From Crambe crambe (lineage: Eukaryota; Porifera; Demospongiae; Poecilosclerida; Crambeidae): DNA of 64,000 nucleotides. The stretch lies in contig OZ004595.1 in assembly GCA_963924555.1 (NCBI GenBank), positions 1,054,001-1,118,000 of the forward strand, given 5' to 3'. Below, piece by piece: positions 45,783 to 55,515 of the stretch. The translations under genes and the position numbers were made by a program. The notes beneath the pieces are model-generated. The model was not told where the DNA came from. It made no database searches and worked only from the letters and a program-made list of their open reading frames with translations. How positions within the stretch are numbered: the first letter of the stretch is position 1; the number at the start of each line of letters is the position of its first letter.

Positions 45783-47429
45783 TCTCCATTGTGTTTGGTT
45801 CACACACTTAACATTTCCTCCATGCACAGCTCCAATCGTATGTGAAGGATTACTTCCATCCGGAGGCAACTATTATAGTTGGAGTGGGTACGTCCCAAGT
45901 TGTACTATAACTTATGACTTCTTATGGGTCATGAAGAACTCACTAGATGTGTCAAGAATTCCTTTAGCTCAGATAATGCTAGTGCCGACACTCCTACCAC
46001 TCAGGCTGAGTATGTTGGAGGTAAGAGCCCACCATGACTTGCCATTAGCCACCTGGTTGACTGAAGTCCTGTCTACCTTTAATTTCATCCCATAGGGTCT
46101 GAGCTTCGTATTCCTTCAAAGTCAGATCTGACTTATGCTGTAATTATTTGCAAGGGAGCTAGGTGAGAGGGAGTCTTTATAGATTGTAGCAGTGTAGAAC
46201 ATGGTAATAATAAGGCACTTACAATGAAGCCATGATTTTTTTTCCCCTAGCCGAAAGGGTGCTCAGACTGACTTATTGGCAGCTGGTATCCTCCAGCACA
46301 TACTAGGGGCTGAACCTCAAGGCTACATCAAGTGGGGCTCAAACACCTCTGCAAGGTAAGAAACAGGGGTGTTCATATTAAATCATAATTATAGTGAAAA
46401 ATTGATACACTGTTGCTTTCTGAGCAGGCTTAGCAAGGCAGGTGGTTTGGTAATAGACAACCCATTCTCTGTAAGTTATTCTCCAATAATACCTACATGC
46501 TCCTTACTATTATGTGTAACTGTATCAGGTGTCGGCTCTAAATATTAACTATTCAGACAGTGGGTTATTCGGTATTTATATCATTTCTCAACCCAAAGAT
46601 GCAGAGAAAGTAAGTCATGTCTGCAGCATCAGTTATTGTCATCAATGTTCATTCTTAGCTGCTGAAGGCAACTATGAAGGACTTTAGTGACATAGCAAGG
46701 GGGAATATTTCTGAAGCAGATATCGCCAGGGCAAAGTAAGATTAATGGAGAAGGAAGTTTCGGGGAATGACTTTTGATTCTCTCTGTTCATAGGAATCAA
46801 CTGAAGACGAGATGTGTAATGAGTACTGAGGCACAGGCCACTCTAACTGGAAATCAGGTATGTATTGTGAGTGTGTGTGCATGTGTGTTGTGTTATCTCA
46901 ATGTATACTTCTCTCCTGGACTTTACTGTAGGTTAATATTAAAGGGGCTTACTCACCTATTGACAAGACACTTGCACTGATAGATTCAGTCACTAAGGAT
47001 GATATAATCAGGGTGAGTAGTATGGTACAAAAAAGGACCCTCCGAGAAAGGGACAGCCTCTCTACAAGGGACGCCTTTCGTGTCCCCAAAAGTTAACTTT
47101 AAACCTCCAAGAGAAGACAACCTCCCTACAAAGGACAAAATGGCTGGTCCCAAAGTGTCCTTTATTCGGAGGCTCCACTGTGTGATGTTGTGTTTGGAGG
47201 TCATTGTATAGTGCTCTCTCTTTTATAGTTTTCTCGAGCTGGGTTTGCCTCATACGTCACACATGGAGACCTCTCCAGTACTCCACGTTTAGATCATCTC
47301 TTGACTGAAGTCTCTCTCAGATAGCTAGTTTATAACTGTGAAACTCTATGTAGTGCTCAATATTAATGGTATCATTATAGTGGTATCATTATAGTGGTAT
47401 AAAATGGAAAATACGTATCATAATTATAG

Positions 47430-47892
47430 TTATAAATAACAGTCTTGATTCTCAAGAGTCTGTTTGATATCTTTGGCCAGCTCGTTTAAATTAATCTCTT
47501 TCAACACTCTGATGATCGTCGTCCAGCTCTTTGGAGTCCTACCTTCACCTTGTAACCATTTCTCCAGAATCTTAATTATCATCCTTTCAACATCTCCCAT
47601 AGCTGCAACCTGGTAGGATGGTAGTATTCTCATACAGTAATGAATTATATCAGAAAAAATAATTTACCTCTACAGTTCTGACTTTGTTTCCAACTTCATC
47701 CTCCAATAACATAATACCAAATTTATAGTAATTGGCTCCGATTTTTTCAGGCAAGTTCAAGTTTAGCACGCAAGGAAGAGTCGGAGAACAACCGTATCCG
47801 TGATCCACTATAACTAATAGAGAAAGAAATACCATATTACTCGTATAGAATCTGATATTCATTTTTGATACTGCTACAATACAATAGAACAT
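47430..47892 (-). CDS. Small stand-alone Death-domain protein
   Basis: Two minus exons, about 47668-47892 (start MFYCIVAVSKMNIRFY or the internal MNIRFY) and 47430-47611. Together they encode roughly 130 aa: LPCVLNLNLPEKIGANYYKF, LLEDEVGNKVRTVE, then ERMIIKILEKWLQGEGRTPK and SWTTIIRVLKEINLNELAKD. This six-helix pattern with a conserved Trp in the W-L-x-G-x-G-x-x-x-x-W context fits the Death domains common in sponge genomes. There is no other domain. The N-terminal hydrophobic stretch FLSLLVIVDHG could be a signal or just helix 1. It is the second Death-domain gene in the window and a probable adaptor. The start is not secure. Confidence 0.55.
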
Positions 47893-47949
47893 TTAATGAC
47901 TAAACGGTCGTAGACTTGCCGTATATGGGAAGCGCATGCGTGAATACAT

Positions 47950-48410
47950 TTAAAGTCTATTCGCGTTCACCCAGTCCGATCCGCAGGCCAGCGTCCCCGC
48001 CCACTCAAATTTACTTGCATCCGTAGAATGACGTCATAGCCGTGTCAGGTGAGCTTCCTGTTTGTAAAGCGTGCTGATCTTTTTGGACCGCTGCCTGTTC
48101 CAGAAGATTCTGCTGGGATGATCTTCGCGCTGATTCTAGCTAACGATAGTCTTACTACCTACTGATGGAGTGGTTAGAGGTAAAAGTAAGACTAGAAATC
48201 AGGAAAAGTGCGTAGAAGGTGCTTTTGAAGGATTAATGGCGCCCTAACCCCGGGTTCTCTACTGCGATCTTCTCCATGATGATTGACCGGACACAGTTAA
48301 GTTTGTGGTAGAATGTATATTACTATAATTCATTCATGTTAGTGGTAGTATTTTAACTGTAGTTCTTGCAAAAAAAAATGGCCCCATCGCAAAGTCTACT
48401 AGGTAGCTGT
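47950..48410. other. Intergenic region, nothing recognised
   Basis: No supported frame on either strand. It contains the word tgcaaaaaaaaatggcccca (48367), repeated in the same direction at 50128 on the far side of the CXC element. Confidence 0.5.
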
Positions 48411-48416
48411 TAATAG

Positions 48417-49845
48417 CTAGTCCTCTGCTTCTGAGTCACTACCAAATACTGATTGGATTATTTGTTCTGTTTCAGAGTCCACGTCTATCTCACTCAAGTC
48501 ATCGCTATCTTCAACAAGTTCATTTTCATTGTCTGTCATCGTCATCTCGGCTTCTAATGCTCTCAGCTCTTATGGCAATTCAGGTACCTTCACTCGATTC
48601 ACATTAGTGCATAAGAGGCATCTGCATCCTGGTCCACACTTTTTCCCTTCTTTGATGCATTTGCATCTTCTTGTTCCACACCCCTTTTTACACTTGCAGC
48701 CAGAGAATGTATATTGGATTCTTTGTTTGACCTTTGCTATGTTTTCTGGCACTTCCCAGATCACTTCAAGCTTGCCATCACTCCTTTTCCAGCCAAATTT
48801 TTCAAGACCTGTACATGCAATTATACCTGTCAATGTAGGTACCAATACTGAAATTATTAATCCAACTTACTCGGTAAATCCAATACATTCTGTAATGACT
48901 GGTGCCACATTTCAATTACCCATAGACATCTTGTCCAATGTAATATCAATGCCTCTGTAGAAGGTAACATTTTGTTTTCACTCTCAGCACGTTCCCATAC
49001 AACCTGTCTTATTTCAGCTAGCCATTTTGAGTGTTGGTCTAGTGGTGTGATAGCTCCTTGAATGGAATAAAACATAGCTTCAGGTGTATGATGCCTAAAG
49101 CCGGAGACATTGGCTTTGAAATATGCACATCCAACAAGGCGAAGGAACGAGTATAACTCTGGGTTGGAAGCCCATTTGAATCTGTAAATGCTCTTGGGAT
49201 CGCTGATATTGGTCCACAGAGTAATTCTGGGTCTATCTGTTCCTGTCCTGGGTTGTTAACAAGCCTTGAAAGGTGACATTTCAGGAAACGCTGAGTGAGT
49301 TTCCTCTCCCTGTCAATCTGTTTCACCCTCTGTTTCTCCTTTTTTGAAACAGTGAATGTACACAACTTTTTTTTCCTTAAAGGAGCCTTTGTGCTGACTT
49401 GCTTGAGGATCTTGCCAGAAACGTGTCTCAAACCCTACCTGGCCAATTTCTCTGTAGTTTAGCATGTCATGTGACTGCTCTGCTGTAGCTTTATAATCAG
49501 TGAAAATATTCCAAAGCCCTTGGTTTTCATCACACTCATGAAACATCCCATGCTGAAGTATTCCGTCCAGCATAGCTTTGATGTTAGTGTCCTCTGTTTT
49601 CTCTTTTCCAGTTATGAAATTCAGTTTTGTGGGTGTTACGCTCCGATTGTTTCGCACATTTATAACATACGAAGTCATTGCCCCTGTATGCTGTCCCCTC
49701 AGGTGAATGTTGAAAAATCAATGTTTGTGCATTTTGGCTTAGATTTCTGAAATATTTGTATTTCATGGAAGGCATTTCCACACAGAATACATGGTCCCTT
49801 TGAACTAGTCCCCACCTTCACCTCTGACTCACTTGAACTTGTCAT
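48417..49845 (-). pseudogene. CXC-tailed mobile-element protein, copy 1 (frameshifted)
   Basis: Minus frames in order: start at 49845 with MTSSSESEVKVG and a zinc-ribbon-like CILCGNAFHEIQIF; about 49480-49680 (YVINVRNNRSVTPTKLNF); 49313-49440 (GFETRFWQDP); 49145-49250; 48857-49075 (ALILHWTRCLWVIEMWHQSL); 48570-48830 (GLEKFGWKRSDGKLEVIWEV, then the Cys-rich CKCKKGCGTRRCKCIKEG with CGPGCRCLLC); and an acidic end stopping at 48417. The HWxRCxxVxxMWxQ...FGW...CXC arrangement matches uncharacterised multi-copy proteins of cnidarians and sponges that behave as transposon products. At least two frameshifts are present. The CXC block resembles tesmin/TSO1 zinc-binding repeats. Confidence 0.65.
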
Positions 49846-49869
49846 CCTGTGAATATTATTGCAGTAGTA

Positions 49870-50800
49870 ATATTAATTTTTTGTTGTGTTCTTTTTGACA
49901 GGATTATGAAGTGTCTACTTGGAAAGTCTACACTATAGATTGATTGTACACACAGCTGCAATGTTACCATTCGATTAGCTGATCAATGCACATGCACTAG
50001 TGATGTATTTTAAACAATTGTGTGCTTTCATTATAAAAGAAGTGGGTGGACACAATTTTTGTGCTGTTCTATATGTTAATTATTGGTACAATCATTCATA
50101 TTTACCTTCAAATTTCCAGTGTACTGTGCAAAAAAAAAACGGCCCCACTGAAAAGAACTCGGAGTAGAAAAACAGTAAATGCACTATAAAACAAACGGTT
50201 ATTGTCTGCAGGGTTCAATTTATCGCAGAAATGAATGTCAATGCACTCTTAACCCGTAGTTGCTACGGCTGAGTCAACTCCGCCCATCTGTATCGAAATA
50301 ATGAACTGGAAAGAGGAAGTATCCAAGCAACAATGTGGGGTCAAAGGTCGAATAGTGACGAATCCCGTGCAAGTAAAATTGTATTAGGTAATAGCACTTC
50401 CGGTACGCTGGCCTGCGGACTGCACCTCGACCTTTTTATATCCGTGATAACTTGCTCAATTCTTGACCAATTTCAAAATTTCAAACACCAGCAGCTAGCT
50501 AATTATCCGAGATTTATGATGATACTTTTTATAAAGACTCAATCCTTACCAGTAAGAAGTTAGCTGTATGTCCCATAAGCAAAGTATGGAGCTGCCATTC
50601 ACCACAAGGAATGTAGTGCGCGCGATAGAGCAACAACAATGGCTGCCAGGTGCTACTGAATCTCGAGTAAGTTAGCCAGCTTACGCAAGTAACTGCTGGT
50701 TAAAACTAAGAAATATGAATTATAGAATAGTTCAGCTAACTAGAAAACTGAATCACAGAATCTTTTAGCTAACTAGATCGATAGAATCAATGAGAAGTCA
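49870..50800. other. Intergenic region, nothing recognised
   Basis: No frame with recognisable content on either strand. It contains the 50128 direct-repeat word that mirrors 48367. Confidence 0.45.
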
Positions 50801-50815
50801 CATTTTCAAGTTTAA

Positions 50816-51230
50816 GGATCAAGAATAAAGAACGGCACCACTAGCTGATTAATTAATGCGCACTTTATTTTCGCGACCTTTGACAAAGTGACTTATACAG
50901 CACAGACCTTTGACCTCAAACTCTTTGGTTGCCTTAGGGAGCCCTTTGGGCCCGCACTGCAAGCTGGGCGAGTGTTGCCTAGCCTTGGAGTCACAACAGT
51001 GCATGAGTAGTACGTCCCATACACCTAACGCTCGCTCCCTTGCAGGAGCCCTAGCCTTGGAGTCACAACAGTGTGTGAGTAGTACGTCCCATACACCTAA
51101 CGCTCGCTCCCTTGCAGGAGCCTAGCCTCGTGGTGCTGTATAAGTCAATTGATCCTCAATGTCAAAGGTCGCGAAAATAAAAGTGCGCATTAATTAATCA
51201 GCTAGTGGTGCCGTTCTTTATTCTTGATCC
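50816..51230. mobile_element. 415-bp foldback element with approx. 75-bp inverted arms and 8-bp TSD
   Basis: Left arm ggatcaagaataaagaacgg, right arm ccgttctttattcttgatcc, continuing through ctagctgattaattaatgcg and ttttcgcgacctttgaca. The target duplication AAGTTTAA is exact (50808-50815 and 51231-51238). The core holds a tandem duplication of a 70-bp unit (ccttggagtcacaacagtg, acgtcccatacacctaacgc). The same unit occurs once inside the element at 53988-54562. Confidence 0.92.
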
Positions 51231-51641
51231 AAGTTTAACTACAATATTCGAATCACTGCTAATCTTCCCGGCAGTTTAGCTTATACAGAACATTCATTGC
51301 TAAACCCTCCAGGAGTTGCTGGGATCAGGAAAGGAAGGAGCAGGCTTGAGATGTCAGCTGAACCACCCTACCTCTCTGGGGATTGTCCAGTAGAAGAACA
51401 AGGCAGAAGTCCAGGGAGAGTCATGGCAGGCATGAGAGAAAGTCACGCAAAAACGAGAAAAGAAACGAGAAAATAACTTGATCTAAACTGATAACACGTG
51501 GCTTGGCTCCAATTACCCGCGCATACTTATAGCCATAACTATGTGGCTAATTGGATTAATACGCGTTCTTACGTAAGCTTACTACACCACAGCTACTTCC
51601 GGGGTCGAGGTGAACGCGAATAGACTTTAGTCGTTTTAAGC

Positions 51642-52765
51642 ATAGATATACTAGACTACGTACACAGGATTGGAAACAGGTCACGTGCGCCCATAACGAC
51701 AATACTGACGATCCGTGTAGGCAGCTGTTCGTGCTAAATTGCCCCAAACAAACAGGGGAGGAGAAGTAGTGTGCCAAATTTCTGCTAAACTATAGCCAAT
51801 TGGTAAGTTCAAAGAATGCAAAGAGTGGGCTAGTATAGTGCTAAACAAGCATAGTTCTTAAAAAGGCTGGTTTCTCAAGTGTTAGAGGGTATAATTGCGA
51901 GTAACAATGGTAGTTCGACTTTGTGGACCTCTGGAGCTTGGATGTTAAAAGTATAGTCTCTTTTTCCCCACTAGTCTGTTAGGTAGTGATCATTTATATG
52001 TACATATGTACTTTTTAAAGGTGCCTGTAAAAAAATCATGTCGATGTTACTGTTTCTTCAGATTACCCATGGCTGGCTGTCAAGAAAAGCTATAGTAAAG
52101 AAGGATACTATAATGTAACAACTAATACTGTCACTTTACACATATTTCCTTTCATATTATAATAAAAAAATGATAATAACAAGTACTGATAGTGCACTGC
52201 TGAACATCCAATTCATCGAGAGATTTGTTGTGATATACTTGTTTTGAGGGATCAAGATGAAGAGTAAAGCTGCCCCAGTGTATCCTTTCCTGCCCCTGAT
52301 ACAAGAAGGTATCTCATCTCCTCATATAAGAACAACAACATAGTGAAATGGCTTCTTAAACCATCAATGGCAAATGGCATGTCATCTCCAGCCCTGCACA
52401 AAATTAAAACTACTTGAGTACATATGGTCAACTAGTATCTTTCATTTTATACCAAAAGTAAGGCAGCTAGACTTCTATTTTAGTAGTAGGAGTGCCACAA
52501 AACTTTTCAGTCACCTGTTTCCACGTTTTTCTTCCATAGCAACAGTAAATAGACTAAACTGACATGATAAACTACTACAGCTATAGGTCATTGAGCCTTT
52601 TCACTTATAATCATAATTATTGCTGCGCTAAATACCTTGCCTTTCATCCTCTTTCTTATTTTGTGTAAGATTTCTCTGTTCGCCAGGTACCTACACGGAT
52701 GGTCTATAAATTCTACGCGCGCATGCCCTGTTTCCAATCCTGTGTACGTAGTCTAGTATATCTAT
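51642..52765. mobile_element. 1.1-kb TIR element, same family as 36942-39210, 9-bp TSD
   Basis: Left end atagatatactagactacgt, right end acgtagtctagtatatctat, extending to acacaggattggaaacagg / cctgtttccaatcctgtgt. The duplication GTTTTAAGC is exact at 51633-51641 and 52766-52774. There is no coding capacity. Confidence 0.93.
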
Positions 52766-53139
52766 GTTTTAAGCAACCTTAAATTTTAATTTTTTATGAC
52801 GTCATGTTTGACTTGCCACGTGGGCAATTTTTTGTTGAAGAAGTGGTAGGTAGTTCTAGCCTCTCTACACTCCTTTAGAGCAGTTTTCAGTGGCCACGCT
52901 TGAAGTACCTATGCAGGAAAGCTGTAAAAACGAGCTATGTGTTTATGGAGTGTAGATAGCTGGGCACTCTGTTTTTAACGGGGAACTTCTGTTAGATGGA
53001 TTAAAGAGCTGTACTTGGGTCTCGTTGGAAAGCGCGCTCTAGGACAACATTGGAAAGCGTGCACAATTCAATAACCAGGTATGTTAAAGATAGTTATTTT
53101 AGCAGTAGATATGTCATTTTAAAGTAGATGTATAGGTGT

Positions 53140-54812
53140 CGAAAAATATAATCCACGAGATTACAGAATGATAATAATAATAGAGCTACAATAAATCCAT
53201 CTATCATCCTCACTTTCAATTTCAAAGTCAATTTCATCTTAAAAAACGAAGTCCATAATATCATCAACATCATGATCTCTCTCTGTGGTGTTGCAGCAGT
53301 TTCTGCATTCATATCCAGCTGAGCAAGAGTTTGCCTTCTTTCTACAATTGGTTTGCACACCTGTAACCTCTTATCAAACTCTCAAGTCTATTCCTGATGG
53401 TCTTGATGTTTTCATTAGTGTCTCACACTACAGCGAATGAGTTATTCTTTATGGACCATCTGTAATAATTATGATAGTGACTGAAGTATTGTCCCCACAG
53501 GTGCAGAACCCAGCAGGATCTCTTCCAGTGCTTCATTGGAGGCCGTCATCCCATTTTCAAATTTTGTTCTGAACCACGGATGTCATCAAGCCATTTATGA
53601 TGCTATTCTTCCACTGACAATCCCAGGTTATTGAACATAGAGTAGTGGGTGGCCGGACATTGTGTAATAAAACCTTTTGAAGTACACCGTACCCACTAAT
53701 TGTAGGAATTCCAAATAGCCTGACTTCCAGTTTAAGGGTAACCCTTAGGCAGCTTTAGTATTAGTCAGTGGCTAGTTGGTTCGCCTTGTGCCCATTTTGG
53801 ACACTAAAGTTATAAAATAAAATAAAGGTTCCTGAAGCAGTACTTCTAGTAATAAGGAAGCAGAAAAGTGGCTTTACCTATCCCACTGAAAAAGGACACA
53901 TAATCACAGCCAGTACATACCAACAGTGTCTGAAGAACATGGGGTAACTCTGATGGTGTGAGCTTGCCTAGCTCAGCTCTGGATCAGTAGTCTGACGTAG
54001 CCGACCCTTTACCTTCCTTTTCTTGGGGGCGGGGGAAGGAGAAAGGGTCTGGTGACTCTAGCATCAGCGACTTGTGTCACGCATGAAAAACAACACTTGG
54101 ATTCATCATGTGATATAGCCATAAACTTTTGTTTCTACCACTTTTCGGAGCCTGCCCCTTGCTTTTCTATGGGATCAAGATCGACTCGATAAGCCCTTGA
54201 TGGGATCGATCGTGGCTGTAGCTAGCTGTTTCAAGTGAGATGAGAAGTTATCAGCAGGTGGATCAATTGACTTATACGGCATTACGAGGCTAGGGGAGCG
54301 AGCATTAGGTGTATGGGACGTACTATTCAAACACTGTTGTGACTCCAAGGCTCTTGTCACTTGATCCCCACTTCTTAGACTCTCCAAGAATTCTCCTTTC
54401 TCTAACTACTGCTTTTCACGCAAATTACTTGCGCACGGTTTATGATTGCCATGATGTAATGTTCAAAAATGACACAAGTTGTATATGCTAGAGTCACCAG
54501 ACCCTTTCTCCTTCCCCCCACCCCCAAGAAAAGGAAGGTAAAGGGTCGGCTACACCAGACTACTGGATCAGCTTCTAATTATGTCCTTGTTTTTGGAAAA
54601 GTAACCAGCCACCTAGGTGTATGGCTAGGATCTGCAAGTACCCTTGTTATATCCCTTCTGCAGGTTTGACAGATTACTCCATCTTCAGGGACATCAAGGC
54701 TTGATATGTACCTGTAACCCTCTACATTTTTCCACTTGGATGGCGTATTCAGATGGACTTTTCCATGGCAGAGGTAGCAAGCTTCTGTGAGGCTGGTGGT
54801 CTGCTCTGTCAT
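53140..54812 (-). pseudogene. CXC-tailed mobile-element protein, copy 2 (heavily decayed, interrupted)
   Basis: The N-terminal frame 54579-54812 has EACYLCHGKVHL..W, then CQTCRRDITRV. A middle piece at 53880-53965 reads KLTPSELPHVLQTLLVCTGC, then DYVSFFSGIGK. The C-terminal piece at 53150-53360 has RKKANSCSAGYECRNCC and an acidic tail. Order and motifs match copy 1 and its relatives. The element at 53988-54562 is inserted between the N-terminal and middle parts. Confidence 0.55.
53988..54562. mobile_element. 575-bp TIR element with 9-bp TSD inside the CXC relic
   Basis: Left end TAGTCTGACGTAGCCGACCC, right end GGGTCGGCTACACCAGACTA. The arms match for about 85 bp (accttccttttcttgggggc / cccccaagaaaaggaaggt, gtctggtgactctagcat). 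CTGGATCAG is duplicated exactly at 53979-53987 and 54563-54571. The TAGTCTG terminus and 9-bp duplication match the P-like element at 5640. Confidence 0.93.
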
Positions 54813-54829
54813 TGCACTATAACTATATG

Positions 54830-55510
54830 TATTAGTGTACTGATAACCTTTTTTAATGATAAAATATTACCATGTATATTCGTTTGTTCCTTCTCTCCCT
54901 CAGAATACACTCAGCAGCAGTTGAAATACTAATAGGATTGTTTACCTATTTATCAACCTACATACAATTATAAACCACAAGTACACTTACCTTAACCACT
55001 TTCAGCTGCACAGTGAATGCAGCTGGACTTTGCACGCGCTAAGTACATGCTGCCGATCGTGCACAAGTCCATACTTGGATGATTGTAAGCTAAGGATGTC
55101 TGAATAGTGTTGGAGAAAGTAAAGCTTTAGATCTGTGTCGGAAAATATTATACCACGCTAGTTAGTACATCCTTTCAAAACGGGTATGTTGCGTGTTTGG
55201 TGCCCGTGCAAGTGGATTTTGGCAGTTGTAAGCGATTAAGTGCGTTAATAGTGTACTAGGAAGGTTGTGTGTCCTCGCTAACAAATTTCAAGTCCAAGAA
55301 TGCACAGGTAACGGAATAAGAAAACGTTTTCTAGAGGTGCTGTTTTGATTCACCGTGCACCTACGGCAAGAATTGACATTTCCGGTAAAATTAAATTTCA
55401 ATGGGGCTAGCTCAATTGACTTCCGGTTTGGTTGCGTAACGACTGATAAGGAGTGGCCGGGCAGTTTATATTCACAAATTCATGGCAACTTGGATTGGAT
55501 CGAATATAGA
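54830..55510. other. Region upstream of retrotransposon copy 1, no separate gene
   Basis: Probably the 5' untranslated/promoter part of the non-LTR element in its 3' half. No other frame is convincing. Confidence 0.35.
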
Positions 55511-55515
55511 GCTTC

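Larger units (their letters stand above)
44750..47324 (+). pseudogene. UQCRC2-like (cytochrome bc1 core protein 2) gene with kinase-like 5' segment; intactness uncertain
   Basis: Downstream exons match mitochondrial complex III core protein 2, an M16-fold subunit: STREHLIYSSSFLRGNL, QIMDTLGSVISYQKFKSWEV, NGLCNPLFCPPRNFSKF, SYVKDYFHPEATIIVGVG, SELRIPSKSDLTYAVII, LLAAGILQHILGAEPQGYIK, INYSDSGLFGIYIISQ, KNQLKTRCVMSTEAQATL and SRAGFASYVTHGDLSSTP. They end LTEVSLR-stop at 47324. The 5' exon (about 44755-44938) reads VTGRELGIGSYSSVLELGLK and CAGKKLHRTLYDQG, which looks like the glycine loop and AxK strand of a protein kinase, then GLAHLLRKCAFL, which fits UQCRC2. Its splice to NDDRSALRISRETDL at 44988 is out of frame with the only visible donor/acceptor pair. 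It is therefore a chimeric or damaged copy, or my junction is wrong. Confidence 0.6.

Noticed and set aside
45654-45869. Minus-strand frame with NKQTNKQ repeats
   Set aside because: Caused by the (TTTG)n microsatellite in a UQCRC2-like intron.
48367-50148. Direct words tgcaaaaaaaaa(t/c)ggcccca considered as ends of the CXC element
   Set aside because: They are in the same, not inverted, orientation, are short, and contain a homopolymer. This is insufficient to define element borders, though noted for comparison with other copies.
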